From Microvirga sp. VF16 (GTDB lineage: Bacteria > Pseudomonadota > Alphaproteobacteria > Rhizobiales > Beijerinckiaceae), in contig NZ_CP069354.1 of assembly GCF_016864375.1 (NCBI RefSeq), forward strand, positions 62,001 to 126,000: a stretch of 64,000 nucleotides of DNA. The letters are read 5' to 3'. The notes below the pieces were generated by a model that ran no database searches, was not told the origin of the DNA, and worked only from the letters and a program-made list of their open reading frames with translations. The translations under genes and the position numbers were made by a program. How positions within the stretch are numbered: position 1 is the first letter of the stretch; every line of letters starts with the position of its first letter. Below, piece after piece: positions 1 to 8,136 of this stretch.

Positions 1-1
1 C

Positions 2-2302
2 GGCTTCATCCTAGGTCCTCAGGCTTTCGCGCTCGCCTCGATTGCCGGGATCCTGCTCATCCCCATGCTTCTCGGCCTGGTCTTGATCGGGCTCGAATGG
101 CTGACGGTCGGCATCGGCCTGAGAATGCTCACGCGCACCCAATCGGCAGCCCTCGACGTCATCCTCAAAGTGCCCTCCGCGTCCCATGACGAGATCGCCA
201 TGGTGACGGCGCTGGCCGGCCGGGGCCTGGCTCGCGAAAGCGGCGTGCTGGGCTCGAGCCTTCTGGTGCCGGTGAAGCTCGGCGGGATGATCGGGCTCGC
301 CTGCGCCTATATTTTCGTCATGGACTGGCATCTCGGCGCGGCTCTGGCACTGATTCTGGCGCTGGGAGCCATCGTGGGCGCGCGCCGCTCGCTCCTGCGG
401 TTCGACGCCACTGCCGCCCGGCACCGGGAAGGCGACGAGGCCGAGGGCGTCTTCGCGGAGCTGGAGCATCGCATCCCGGCCCTGCGCGCCCACGGCACCG
501 CGCCCTATGAGCGCGACCGGGTGCGCGAGGCGCTGGTGGGAAGCCACCGGCCGGTGATGAAACGGGAGTACCGCCTGGCGCTTGCCGAGGCGGCCTCCGC
601 GGCCGTGCTCATGATCGCGCCCCTCTCCGTGTTGGCCTTGGGTGCCTGGTTCTCCCAAGCCCGTCCGACGACCGCGGGAACGGTGGCTGCCTGCGTCCTT
701 GCCGCGGCGCTCGCCGCCTATGGCACCCGGGAGGTCGTCCAATGGCACCGATTGGCCCTAAGGGCGCGGGCGCTGCTCATCGATCTCGGCAAGGGGTTGG
801 TGCCGTTGAAGCTGCGTGCGGCCCTGAAAGGCAAGGCCGGCCTGCCCGAGAGTGGCGCGCTCGTGGCCCAGGGCGTCTCGGCCTATGACCCGGCCAGCGG
901 CGCGCGGGTCACCTCGGTCAACCTGAACCTCGCCTTCCCGTCCCATGTGGCCCTGGTCGGTGACGGGGATGCGGGCCCGCGGCTCCTGGCGGCCCTCATG
1001 AGCGGCCAGATCCCTCCATCCCTCGGCCGCCTTACCTATGGCGGCATCGATCTCGCCGCCGCCGATCCGGTCGAGCGCAGCCGGCGTATCGCCTTTGCCG
1101 GGAACACGGTGCTGATCGATGGCAGCCTGAAGGACAATCTGCTCTACGGCGCCTCCGTGCCGGAGGGCGAGCTCGGCCACCGTCTCTCCGAGGCCATCGT
1201 CGTGGCCGGTCTCGACCGGCTGACCCATGCGCGCGGCCTGTCCGGAACCATCGATCCGGAACGGGAACCGAAATTCGCCGCCGCCATTGTGGAAGCGCGC
1301 CGCGCCGTGCAGGCGGTGCTGGCGGCCGAGCAGCTCGACCGCTTCGTCGATTCCTTCAGCGCTGAACGCTACAACCGCTACGCCACGATCGGCGAGAACC
1401 TGCTGTTCGGAAAGCCCATCGGCGATGCCTTCGAGGAGGATCGTCTGGCCGGCCATCCCTTCGTGCGGGCGATCCTGGAAGCCAACGAGCTGACAAAGCC
1501 GCTCGCCCGGATGGGGCTCTCGATCGCAACCAGCATGATCGAGATCTTCTCCGACATTCCGGATGGCTCCCCGCTCTTTGAGCGCTTCTCGTTCTTCTCG
1601 GCGGCGGACCGCCCCTATTTTCAGGACCTCGTCGACCGGAAGAATGAGCAACGGCGCAGCGATCAGACCTCGCGGGACCGGGAGCGCCTGATCGGCCTCG
1701 CGCTACGCTACAACGAGAGCCGGCATCGCCTCGGTCTGCTCGAAACCTGCATGGAAGAGCAGATCCTCGTTGCCCGCGCCGATTTCGCGCGCATGCTGCC
1801 GGTGAGCCTGAAGCCCTCGATCGAGTTCTACGACGAGGAACGCTTCTGTGCGGCGGCCAGCATTCAGGATAACCTGCTCTTCGGGCGCATCGCGGCCGAT
1901 CAGGCCGGCGCTCTCGAGTCGGTGCACGAAGTGACGCGTCGAGTCCTGACGCAGAGGGGTCTCGACGGCGAGGTCTCGCGCATCGGGCTCGATACGCCCA
2001 TCGATCCGCAGGGCGACGATCTGACCTCGAGCGAGGTCGCCGCCGTCGATCTTGTGCGCTGCCTCGTGCGCCGACCCAGCATTCTGGTGGTGCAGCGGGC
2101 GCTCGACGGTCTGCCGGGACCTGCCGCCGACAAGCTCGTCGCCAATCTGCGCCGCGCCCTCGTCGGGCGGGGATTGATCCTGGTGACGCCGTCGATTTCG
2201 CCGGCCATGGATCAACCGCCGTTCGACGCGGTTATCCATTTCGAGCGAGGTGAACCGGTGATGGATCGCCGCACCAGGACCCTGGAGGTGCTGAGTGCGT
2301 GA
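2..2302 (+). CDS. ABC exporter-like fused permease/ATPase with degenerate nucleotide sites (5' partial)
   Basis: The frame is open from base 2, so the true start lies upstream of the window. The first ~230 visible residues hold hydrophobic segments like the end of a type-1 ABC exporter membrane domain. The rest resembles nucleotide-binding domains but lacks catalytic residues: the Walker A position reads GDGDAGPR with no lysine, the signature region reads LTSSE instead of LSGGE, and the Walker B region reads ILVVQRA without the Asp-Glu pair. The Q-loop-like phrase (xIxxNLLxG) occurs three times, as SLKDNLLYG, TIGENLLFG and SIQDNLLFG. I infer a membrane protein of ABC descent that probably no longer hydrolyses ATP at these sites. 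Function and substrate are unknown. Confidence 0.75.
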   Translation, partial: GFILGPQAFALASIAGILLIPMLLGLVLIGLEWLTVGIGLRMLTRTQSAALDVILKVPSASHDEIAMVTALAGRGLARESGVLGSSLLVPVKLGGMIGLACAYIFVMDWHLGAALALILALGAIVGARRSLLRFDATAARHREGDEAEGVFAELEHRIPALRAHGTAPYERDRVREALVGSHRPVMKREYRLALAEAASAAVLMIAPLSVLALGAWFSQARPTTAGTVAACVLAAALAAYGTREVVQWHRLALRARALLIDLGKGLVPLKLRAALKGKAGLPESGALVAQGVSAYDPASGARVTSVNLNLAFPSHVALVGDGDAGPRLLAALMSGQIPPSLGRLTYGGIDLAAADPVERSRRIAFAGNTVLIDGSLKDNLLYGASVPEGELGHRLSEAIVVAGLDRLTHARGLSGTIDPEREPKFAAAIVEARRAVQAVLAAEQLDRFVDSFSAERYNRYATIGENLLFGKPIGDAFEEDRLAGHPFVRAILEANELTKPLARMGLSIATSMIEIFSDIPDGSPLFERFSFFSAADRPYFQDLVDRKNEQRRSDQTSRDRERLIGLALRYNESRHRLGLLETCMEEQILVARADFARMLPVSLKPSIEFYDEERFCAAASIQDNLLFGRIAADQAGALESVHEVTRRVLTQRGLDGEVSRIGLDTPIDPQGDDLTSSEVAAVDLVRCLVRRPSILVVQRALDGLPGPAADKLVANLRRALVGRGLILVTPSISPAMDQPPFDAVIHFERGEPVMDRRTRTLEVLSA

Positions 2303-2396
2303 CACATTTACCTTGACCGGCCATCCCCCTCGGGGGCAGCTTATCGATGTGCGCTAGCGCACATAAGCAGGGTTTTCGATTGGTCATGATCCTGAC

Positions 2397-3338
2397 ATGG
2401 TAAGGCGAGTTGCATCCTCTGACGCGTTGCGGGTCCGGTTCTGGGGCATACGCGGCTCCACCTGCACATCCGGCCCCCAATTCGTCGAGTTCGGCTCGCA
2501 CACCCCTTGTGTCGAGGTCCGCTGCGGCGAGCGGCTCTTCATCCTCGATGCGGGAACCGGCCTGTCCGCGCTGGGCATGGAACTCGGCCCCACTGCCCCC
2601 GAAAAAATCGACATTCTCCTGAGTCATCTCCATCTCGATCACATCAGCGGCCTTCCGTTCTTCAAGCCAGCCCTTCTCGCCAAGGAGCGGGTGATCCGCA
2701 CCTATTGCGGCAATCTGGATGGCGAGAGCGCCATGGAGCCCTTGAGCCGCCTTTTCGCCCCGCCGCTCTTTCCGGTTCGCCTCGGCCAGCTTCCCGCCCG
2801 TTTCGAGCACCACGGTTTCAGAGCGGGCGAGCCCCTGACCTTCGACGACGGCACGCGGGTGGAAACCCATCTCCTGAACCATCCCGGCGGAGCCACAGGC
2901 TTTCGCATCGGCCACCAGGGCCGCAGCGTCTGCTACATCAGCGACGTCGAGCACAGCGACATCTGGCCCGATCCCGGCCTCGCGAACTTCGTGCGCGACA
3001 CCGATCTCATGATCTTCGACGGCATGTTCTCCGACGCCGAATATTCCTATTGTCGCGGCTGGGGCCATTCCACATGGCAGAAGGGCGTGGAGCTTGCCAA
3101 AGCGGCCGGTGTGAAGTCACTCGCGATCTTCCATCTCTATCCCGGCCATGACGACTCCTTCCTGCATGCCGCCGAGGCCGAGATGCAGGCCATGATGCCG
3201 ACCGCCTTCATGGCACGCGAACGCCAATCCTTCATTTTCGAGCCGGTGGAAAACGACTTCGACACGGATTGTGCAAAGACTTCCACGACGACAACAGAGG
3301 AGCGGCGATCGCTTCCCCTAAAGGATTTTGCCACCTAG
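2397..3338 (+). CDS. Metallo-beta-lactamase-fold hydrolase
   Basis: A 313-residue MBL-fold protein. The metal-binding HxHxDH motif is seen as SHLHLDHISG near residue 77, followed by a later histidine in LNHPGGATGF and an aspartate in YISDVEHSD, the usual order of zinc ligands. The start of the fold (VRFWGIRGST) resembles the cAMP phosphodiesterase class II/RNase Z-like branch, so a cytoplasmic phosphodiesterase or related hydrolase is likely; the substrate is unknown. The stop codon TAG at 3336 is the first three bases of a dispersed inverted repeat (TAGCGCATCG), so the last residues may be repeat-derived. No convincing ribosome-binding site is seen. Confidence 0.85.
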   Translation: MVRRVASSDALRVRFWGIRGSTCTSGPQFVEFGSHTPCVEVRCGERLFILDAGTGLSALGMELGPTAPEKIDILLSHLHLDHISGLPFFKPALLAKERVIRTYCGNLDGESAMEPLSRLFAPPLFPVRLGQLPARFEHHGFRAGEPLTFDDGTRVETHLLNHPGGATGFRIGHQGRSVCYISDVEHSDIWPDPGLANFVRDTDLMIFDGMFSDAEYSYCRGWGHSTWQKGVELAKAAGVKSLAIFHLYPGHDDSFLHAAEAEMQAMMPTAFMARERQSFIFEPVENDFDTDCAKTSTTTTEERRSLPLKDFAT

Positions 3339-3376
3339 CGCATCGTGCGGAACCAAGCGTCCGCCCCTGACGATGC
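3336..3376. repeat. Dispersed inverted repeat, short copy
   Basis: The sequence begins TAGCGCATCGTGCGGAACC and ends with the complementary ACGATGC. It matches the left end of longer copies at 10198, 20911, 25582 and 59080. It overlaps the stop codon of the MBL-fold gene. Confidence 0.6.
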
Positions 3377-3412
3377 ACCGCAGACTCCCGAAAGCGTCCT
3401 TCAGATATCCAG

Positions 3413-3433
3413 ACATATGCAAATTGCATATGT
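3413..3433. promoter_or_regulatory. Perfect 21-bp palindrome, candidate operator
   Basis: The arms are ACATATGCAA and TTGCATATGT around a single A, 10 of 10 paired. It lies in the AT-rich gap about 200 bp upstream of the RTX protein gene and is too perfect and short-centred for an RNA hairpin, so a dimeric DNA-binding protein site is the likelier reading. The regulator is unknown. Confidence 0.5.
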
Positions 3434-3635
3434 GGAGCCCTCGTCGGTTTCCTTGAGGTGCGGAATAGGGCCCTTGGCAGAACGTTCTTCCTATACGGAA
3501 GAGTATATCGGTCCATTCGCTATTCATTATTATATTTCATTCGTTATATCATGCCATGAGCGGACGGTTCCGTAGGGCCACCTCGTCGCTTGGAAGCGAA
3601 GAGCAGATGCCGCGAACGGATTGCGAGGATTTTCG

Positions 3636-5027
3636 ATGGGCACGACCATCTTCTCAACGAACCTGGATGGCGATTGGCACAGGATCAGCCCCAACGTGGG
3701 CGTCTATCTCGACTGGGGGTCCAACTCCACGGTCGATACCGGTTGGGGCATTCTCGACATACAGGTCGCCGTGATGTTGGCCGACCCGGTTCATGACCGC
3801 CTCGAACTCGATACGACGAGAGGGGTCTCCGCTACCAATGGCCTGAATGTCGGAAGTATCATCACCATCGGCGGGTATAGCGGCATCATCGCGCCTGGCG
3901 GCAGCGGAACTTACAATTTCCATCTCTTCTTCGACTATGAGAACGAAAGCGAGTACCCACGGGGCCTCATCGCCGCGACATTCATTCAGTCCCTAGTTTA
4001 TCGAAATACTTCGGAAACGCTCGCGGACGATTTTTACCGGCAGATCTATGTTGGAATTTCCAATACGGGCGGCGGCGAGAATGGCGAGGGCGTGGATGCA
4101 AGCATCGTGACCGTCACGAAATGGCTCCCCCATCACGGCGAAGGAAATGTCGGCGGGAGCAAGGGCGGTGGGACAGGCGGTCTGAATCTTCCTCCCGAGA
4201 TCACGGGCGATCTGCGGCGGAAGACGATCTCGGACATGGACAATCCCTTTTCGCTGGTGGGCATTGCCGACGCGAACGGAGATCCCCTCACGGTGAGCGT
4301 CGTCATCAGTGATCCGAAACAAGGATCCTTCCTCGCCTCGAGCCTCGGCGGCGGAACCTACAATTCCCTGACCGGCACCTATACGATCAGCGGCACCCCG
4401 GCACAGGTGCAGGCCGCCATACGCAATCTGATCTTCACCCAGGCGCCTCACCTGGAGAGCGCATCGCCTTCCGTTGCGCCGATCTCCTTTCAGATCATCG
4501 TCAGCGATGTCTCTCGGTCCACCGTCGCCACCATCGACGCGGATCTGTGGATCAACCGTGCCGATGTGATCAGGAGTTCGTCCCGCGGCGAAAAGCTCTA
4601 TGGCCATAGCGGCAAGGACAAACTCTACGGCAATGGCGGCAACGACAAGCTCTGGGGCGGATCCGGCAGCGACAGCTTGTCCGGCGGCACGGGCAAGGAT
4701 ACCTTCGTGTTCGACACCAAACCCGATACGAAGTCCAACAGGGACAAGATCGCCGACTTCAAGGTGACAGACGACTCGATCTGGCTCGACAATGCCGTGT
4801 TCACCAAGCTCGGCAAGTCGGGCACGGAAGCCAAGCCAGCGGCGCTGAAGAGCAGTTCCTTTACCATCGGCTCGAAGGCCAAAGACAGGAACGACTACAT
4901 CGTCTACGACAGCAAGAAGGGTGTGCTCTATTACGACGCTGACGGCTCCGGCAAGGGCAAGGCCGTGGAGATCGCCAGTCTCTCCAAGAAGCTGGCCATG
5001 ACCTACAAGGACTTCTTCGTCATCTGA
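3636..5027 (+). CDS. Secreted calcium-binding RTX protein
   Basis: About 463 residues. I chose ATG 3636 because GAGGA lies just upstream, in preference to an in-frame TTG at 3621. The middle (about residues 195-305) contains a cadherin/VCBS-like segment (DANGDPLTVSVVISDP). Residues ~325-360 carry RTX nonapeptides (GHSGKDKLYG, GNGGNDKLWG, GSGSDSLSGG), followed by GTGKDTFVFD and a C-terminal block typical of type I secreted serralysin-like proteins. There is no N-terminal signal peptide, which agrees with type I secretion through an uncleaved C-terminal signal. No catalytic motif is seen, so an adhesin or extracellular matrix protein is possible. No type I secretion genes are in the window. Confidence 0.8.
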   Translation: MGTTIFSTNLDGDWHRISPNVGVYLDWGSNSTVDTGWGILDIQVAVMLADPVHDRLELDTTRGVSATNGLNVGSIITIGGYSGIIAPGGSGTYNFHLFFDYENESEYPRGLIAATFIQSLVYRNTSETLADDFYRQIYVGISNTGGGENGEGVDASIVTVTKWLPHHGEGNVGGSKGGGTGGLNLPPEITGDLRRKTISDMDNPFSLVGIADANGDPLTVSVVISDPKQGSFLASSLGGGTYNSLTGTYTISGTPAQVQAAIRNLIFTQAPHLESASPSVAPISFQIIVSDVSRSTVATIDADLWINRADVIRSSSRGEKLYGHSGKDKLYGNGGNDKLWGGSGSDSLSGGTGKDTFVFDTKPDTKSNRDKIADFKVTDDSIWLDNAVFTKLGKSGTEAKPAALKSSSFTIGSKAKDRNDYIVYDSKKGVLYYDADGSGKGKAVEIASLSKKLAMTYKDFFVI

Positions 5028-5051
5028 TTCCGGACAGAAGCCGATCGGTTG

Positions 5052-5143
5052 CGTTTGGCGCGGACCGAAGATCCGCGTCAGCGACCCGTAGGGCCACGCC
5101 AGTGAAAACCGGGTCCACTTTTCCGCACGATGCGCTAAGGTGC
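5052..5143. repeat. Dispersed inverted repeat between genes
   Basis: It contains GCGGACCGAAGATCCGCGTC and then CCGGGTCCACTTTTCCGCAC followed by GATGCGCTA, the same modules as the copies at 20911 and 25582. It lies between the RTX gene and the epimerase gene. Confidence 0.6.
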
Positions 5144-5170
5144 CGGCCACTTCATCATCCGGACCCTTTC

Positions 5171-6178
5171 ATGTCAGCTCCCATCCTGGTCACCGGCGCG
5201 GCAGGCTTCATCGGCTTTCATGTGGCGCAGCGGCTCCTGGCCGATGGCCATCAGGTGGTCGGTGTCGACAGCTTCACGCCCTATTACGACGTGAGCCTGA
5301 AGGAGGCGCGGTTCGGAAACCTGACCCCGCACAACACTTTTCTCGGCGAGCGCCTGGACCTTGCCGACGCGCAGGCGACCCGCGAGCTGTTCCAGCAGCA
5401 TCGCTTCGAGAAGGTGATTCACCTCGCCGCCCAGCCGGGGGTGCGGTTCGTCGATCCTCAGCCCTACGCTGCCTCGAACCTGATGGGCTTCATGAACATG
5501 CTGGAAGCCTGCCGGCATGGGGAGATCCAGCACCTCGTCTATGCCTCGTCGAGCTCGGTCTATGGCGCCAACGGCAAGCTGCCCTTCTCCGAGCACGATA
5601 GTGCCGATCACCCGATCAGCCTCTATGCCGCCACCAAGAAGGCCAACGAGATGATGGCGCATTCCTACGCCTCTCTGTTCGGCCTTCCTGCGACGGGCCT
5701 GCGCTTCTTCACCGTCTACGGTCCCTGGGGCCGTCCCGACATGGCGGTCTACAAGTTCACCCATGCCATCGCCGAAGGCCGTGAGATCCAGGTCGCCCAT
5801 GCGGGCCGGGTCTGGCGCGACTTCACCTACGTGGACGACATCGTGGAGGGCATCGTACGGCTGGTGGAAAGGCCGCCCGCGCCCGATCCCGCCTGGAATG
5901 CGGAATCGCCCGATCCGGCCATCAGCCCGGCGCCGCACCGGGTCTACAACATCGGCAACGACAGCCCCGAGGAAGTGAACGACCTGATCGCTCTGATCGA
6001 AGACGCGCTGGGGAAGAAGGCAATCCGCGTGGACGTGCCGTTGCCGCCCGGCGATGTGCTGGAGACGCGTGCGGACGTGAGCGACCTGCGCCGCGATGTG
6101 GGCTTCGCGCCCGCGACGTCACTTGAGGAGGGCGTTGCGCGGTTTGTGGATTGGTACAAGCAATATCATGGGCGTTGA
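5171..6178 (+). CDS. NAD-dependent epimerase, UDP-glucuronate 4-epimerase-like
   Basis: A 335-residue extended SDR. The start at 5171 (MSAPILVTGAAGFIG) places the Rossmann glycine motif GAAGFIG at residue 9; an upstream in-frame start would translate the preceding repeat. The catalytic YxxxK is seen as YAATK after the SSSSVYG segment. The region around PYYDVSLKEAR is characteristic of UDP-glucuronate 4-epimerases, which make UDP-galacturonate for surface polysaccharide. The next gene begins 3 bp after its stop, so the two are cotranscribed. Specificity for UDP-glucuronate is inferred from family resemblance. Confidence 0.85.
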   Translation: MSAPILVTGAAGFIGFHVAQRLLADGHQVVGVDSFTPYYDVSLKEARFGNLTPHNTFLGERLDLADAQATRELFQQHRFEKVIHLAAQPGVRFVDPQPYAASNLMGFMNMLEACRHGEIQHLVYASSSSVYGANGKLPFSEHDSADHPISLYAATKKANEMMAHSYASLFGLPATGLRFFTVYGPWGRPDMAVYKFTHAIAEGREIQVAHAGRVWRDFTYVDDIVEGIVRLVERPPAPDPAWNAESPDPAISPAPHRVYNIGNDSPEEVNDLIALIEDALGKKAIRVDVPLPPGDVLETRADVSDLRRDVGFAPATSLEEGVARFVDWYKQYHGR

Positions 6179-6181
6179 GCG

Positions 6182-7198
6182 ATGGATTTCTTCTTGCTGT
6201 TTGCGCTCCAGATTGCTGTTCTGGTCGGTTCAACCGCTCTCTCGGCGCTGCTGATTGTCGTTCTGAAGCCGCTGCTCATCCGCTACGCGCTGGCGCGGCC
6301 CAATGCACGCTCAAGCCACAAGCTGCCGACCCCTCAGGGCGGTGGGATCGCGGTCGTCGGAGCAACCCTGATCGCTGCCGGAGCTGGACTATCGGCATGG
6401 ACTCTGTCCGGCTTTTATCCCGTGGCCGCCGCCGCTCTCGGATTGGCTCTTGTGGGCACGGTAGACGATATCCGTCCCCTCCCCGCCATCCTTCGTCTCT
6501 TGCTGCAGATCGTGGCCGTGGCGGTTGTTGTTGTGGGCAGCAAGGTTCGCATCCTGCCTGACTCGGTGCCCCTGCCGGTGGAACACGCCCTGCTTATCTT
6601 CGGCGGCGTCTGGTTCGTGAACCTCACCAACTTCATGGACGGGCTCGATTGGATCACCGTCGCCGAAATGGTACCGATCACCGCCTTCCTGGCCGTTGCA
6701 TGTTTGTTTCAGCGCGCTCAATGGGAGACGCTCTTCATCGCGCCCGCCCTCTGCGGTGCGCTCCTCGGCTTTGCACCTTTCAACAAGCCCGTCGCCCGGC
6801 TTTTCCTCGGCGATGTCGGCTCGCTGCCGATCGGCCTTCTCGTCGGCTGGATGCTGCTGCAGCTTGCGGGCACGGGGGCGCTCGCCGCAGCGATCCTGCT
6901 GCCGCTCTACTATCTGATGGATGCCACGATCACCCTGCTGCGTCGTCTCGCTAAGGCTGAGAAAGTGTGGGAGGCGCATCGCAGCCATTTCTACCAGAAG
7001 GCCACCGACAACGGCTTCTCGGTCTTGCAGGTCAGCGGTCATGTGTTCGGGCTCAACCTTGTCCTGGCGGGATTGGCCGCTATGACCCTTGTCTGGCCCT
7101 CGAGTGCCGTGCAGATCGCGGCGCTCGTCGCAGGTGCCGTTCTCGTCGGTCTTGTTCTCAGACGCTTCTCTCAGCCCAGACTGGAGGTTTCCCGATGA
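6182..7198 (+). CDS. Polyprenyl-phosphate sugar-1-phosphate transferase (WecA/WbpL/MraY family)
   Basis: A 338-residue polytopic membrane protein with about ten hydrophobic segments. Family motifs are visible: SSHKLPTPQGGG near residue 40, the DD of GTVDDIRPLP, NLTNFMDGLDW, and FLGDVGSLPIG with its metal-binding aspartate. These enzymes transfer a HexNAc-1-phosphate from a UDP-sugar to undecaprenyl phosphate, starting O-antigen or another lipid-linked glycan at the inner membrane. It sits between the epimerase and an SDR reductase, with ATGA overlap to the latter. With the FlaA1-type dehydratase nearby, a UDP-QuiNAc substrate is plausible, as in Pseudomonas WbpL or Rhizobium WreU; this is inference. 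Confidence 0.85.
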   Translation: MDFFLLFALQIAVLVGSTALSALLIVVLKPLLIRYALARPNARSSHKLPTPQGGGIAVVGATLIAAGAGLSAWTLSGFYPVAAAALGLALVGTVDDIRPLPAILRLLLQIVAVAVVVVGSKVRILPDSVPLPVEHALLIFGGVWFVNLTNFMDGLDWITVAEMVPITAFLAVACLFQRAQWETLFIAPALCGALLGFAPFNKPVARLFLGDVGSLPIGLLVGWMLLQLAGTGALAAAILLPLYYLMDATITLLRRLAKAEKVWEAHRSHFYQKATDNGFSVLQVSGHVFGLNLVLAGLAAMTLVWPSSAVQIAALVAGAVLVGLVLRRFSQPRLEVSR

Positions 7199-8136
7199 AT
7201 GCACCCCTGATCGCGCTGACCGGCGCCACGGGTTTCATCGGGCGGCACCTTCTGAACGAACTGCCGAAGCGCGGCTACCGGATCCGAGTGCTGCTGCGCC
7301 GCCCGTCCGAGGTGCCGGCCGGCGCGTCGAGCGCGGTGATCGGCGATATCGCCTCGCCTCACAACATGGCGGCGGCCCTGCGCGACGTGGACATGGTGAT
7401 CCACTCGGCGGGCCTGGCGCATGCCATGTCGGGGCGGCCGGAGGACGATTACCGGACCATCAACACGGAGGCGACCGTCAGGCTGGCACAGGCGGCCGAG
7501 CGGGCCGGCGTGAAACGCTTCGTGTTCCTGTCCTCAATCCGTGCCCAGGCCGGCCCGACGGCCGAGGGCATTCTAACGGAAACCCAGGAGCCACAGCCCA
7601 CCGATCCTTATGGTCGCTCGAAGCTCGAGGCCGAACGGGGCTTGAGCGCGCTCGGGCTCGATTGGGCGGCCCTTCGTCCCGTCCTCGTCTACGGCCCCGG
7701 CGTGAAGGGCAACATGGCGGCCCTCCTGACCCTCGCGCAATCGCCATGGCCGCTGCCGCTTGGCGGGCTGACGGCCAAGCGCTCGCTTCTCTCCCTCGAT
7801 AATCTGGCAGCGGCCGTGGATACGGTCCTGAAAGCGCCGGGGCCCTTGAAGCGCCCCTTCATCGTGACCGATCCGGAGCCGGTGACGATCCCCGAGATGG
7901 TCACGGCTCTGCGCAAGGGTTTGGGGCGCGAACCGGGATTGATCCCGGTGCCGTCCTTCGTCCTCAAAGGGGCAGCCTCCCTCGCAGGCCGGAGCGAGGC
8001 CTATGAGCGTCTGGCGGGCTCGCTGGTCGCCAGCCCTCAGGCCTTGAGAGATCTGGGCTGGCAGCCGGTCAGTTCGACGCGAGACGCACTTGCTGAACTG
8101 GCACGGCAGGCTGGGGCGCAGGCGTCCGGCGCTTGA
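7195..8136 (+). CDS. NAD(P)-dependent SDR, UDP-4-keto-sugar reductase-like
   Basis: A 313-residue extended SDR with N-terminal GATGFIG, a catalytic YGRSK, and the SSIRAQ serine region. The start ATG 7195 overlaps the previous stop (ATGA). The SSIRAxA and DPYGRSKLEAE phrases are frequent in WbpV/WreQ-type enzymes, which reduce UDP-4-keto-6-deoxy-GlcNAc to UDP-QuiNAc, and both the expected dehydratase and transferase flank it. The assignment to that reaction is inferred from neighbours. Its 3' end overlaps the convergent dehydratase gene by 68 bp, so the C-termini of both proteins are encoded on opposite strands of the same DNA. Confidence 0.8.
   Translation: MNAPLIALTGATGFIGRHLLNELPKRGYRIRVLLRRPSEVPAGASSAVIGDIASPHNMAAALRDVDMVIHSAGLAHAMSGRPEDDYRTINTEATVRLAQAAERAGVKRFVFLSSIRAQAGPTAEGILTETQEPQPTDPYGRSKLEAERGLSALGLDWAALRPVLVYGPGVKGNMAALLTLAQSPWPLPLGGLTAKRSLLSLDNLAAAVDTVLKAPGPLKRPFIVTDPEPVTIPEMVTALRKGLGREPGLIPVPSFVLKGAASLAGRSEAYERLAGSLVASPQALRDLGWQPVSSTRDALAELARQAGAQASGA

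Noticed and set aside
3345..3575. A 76-residue frame upstream of the RTX gene
   Set aside because: It crosses a repeat and a palindrome and lacks a ribosome site.
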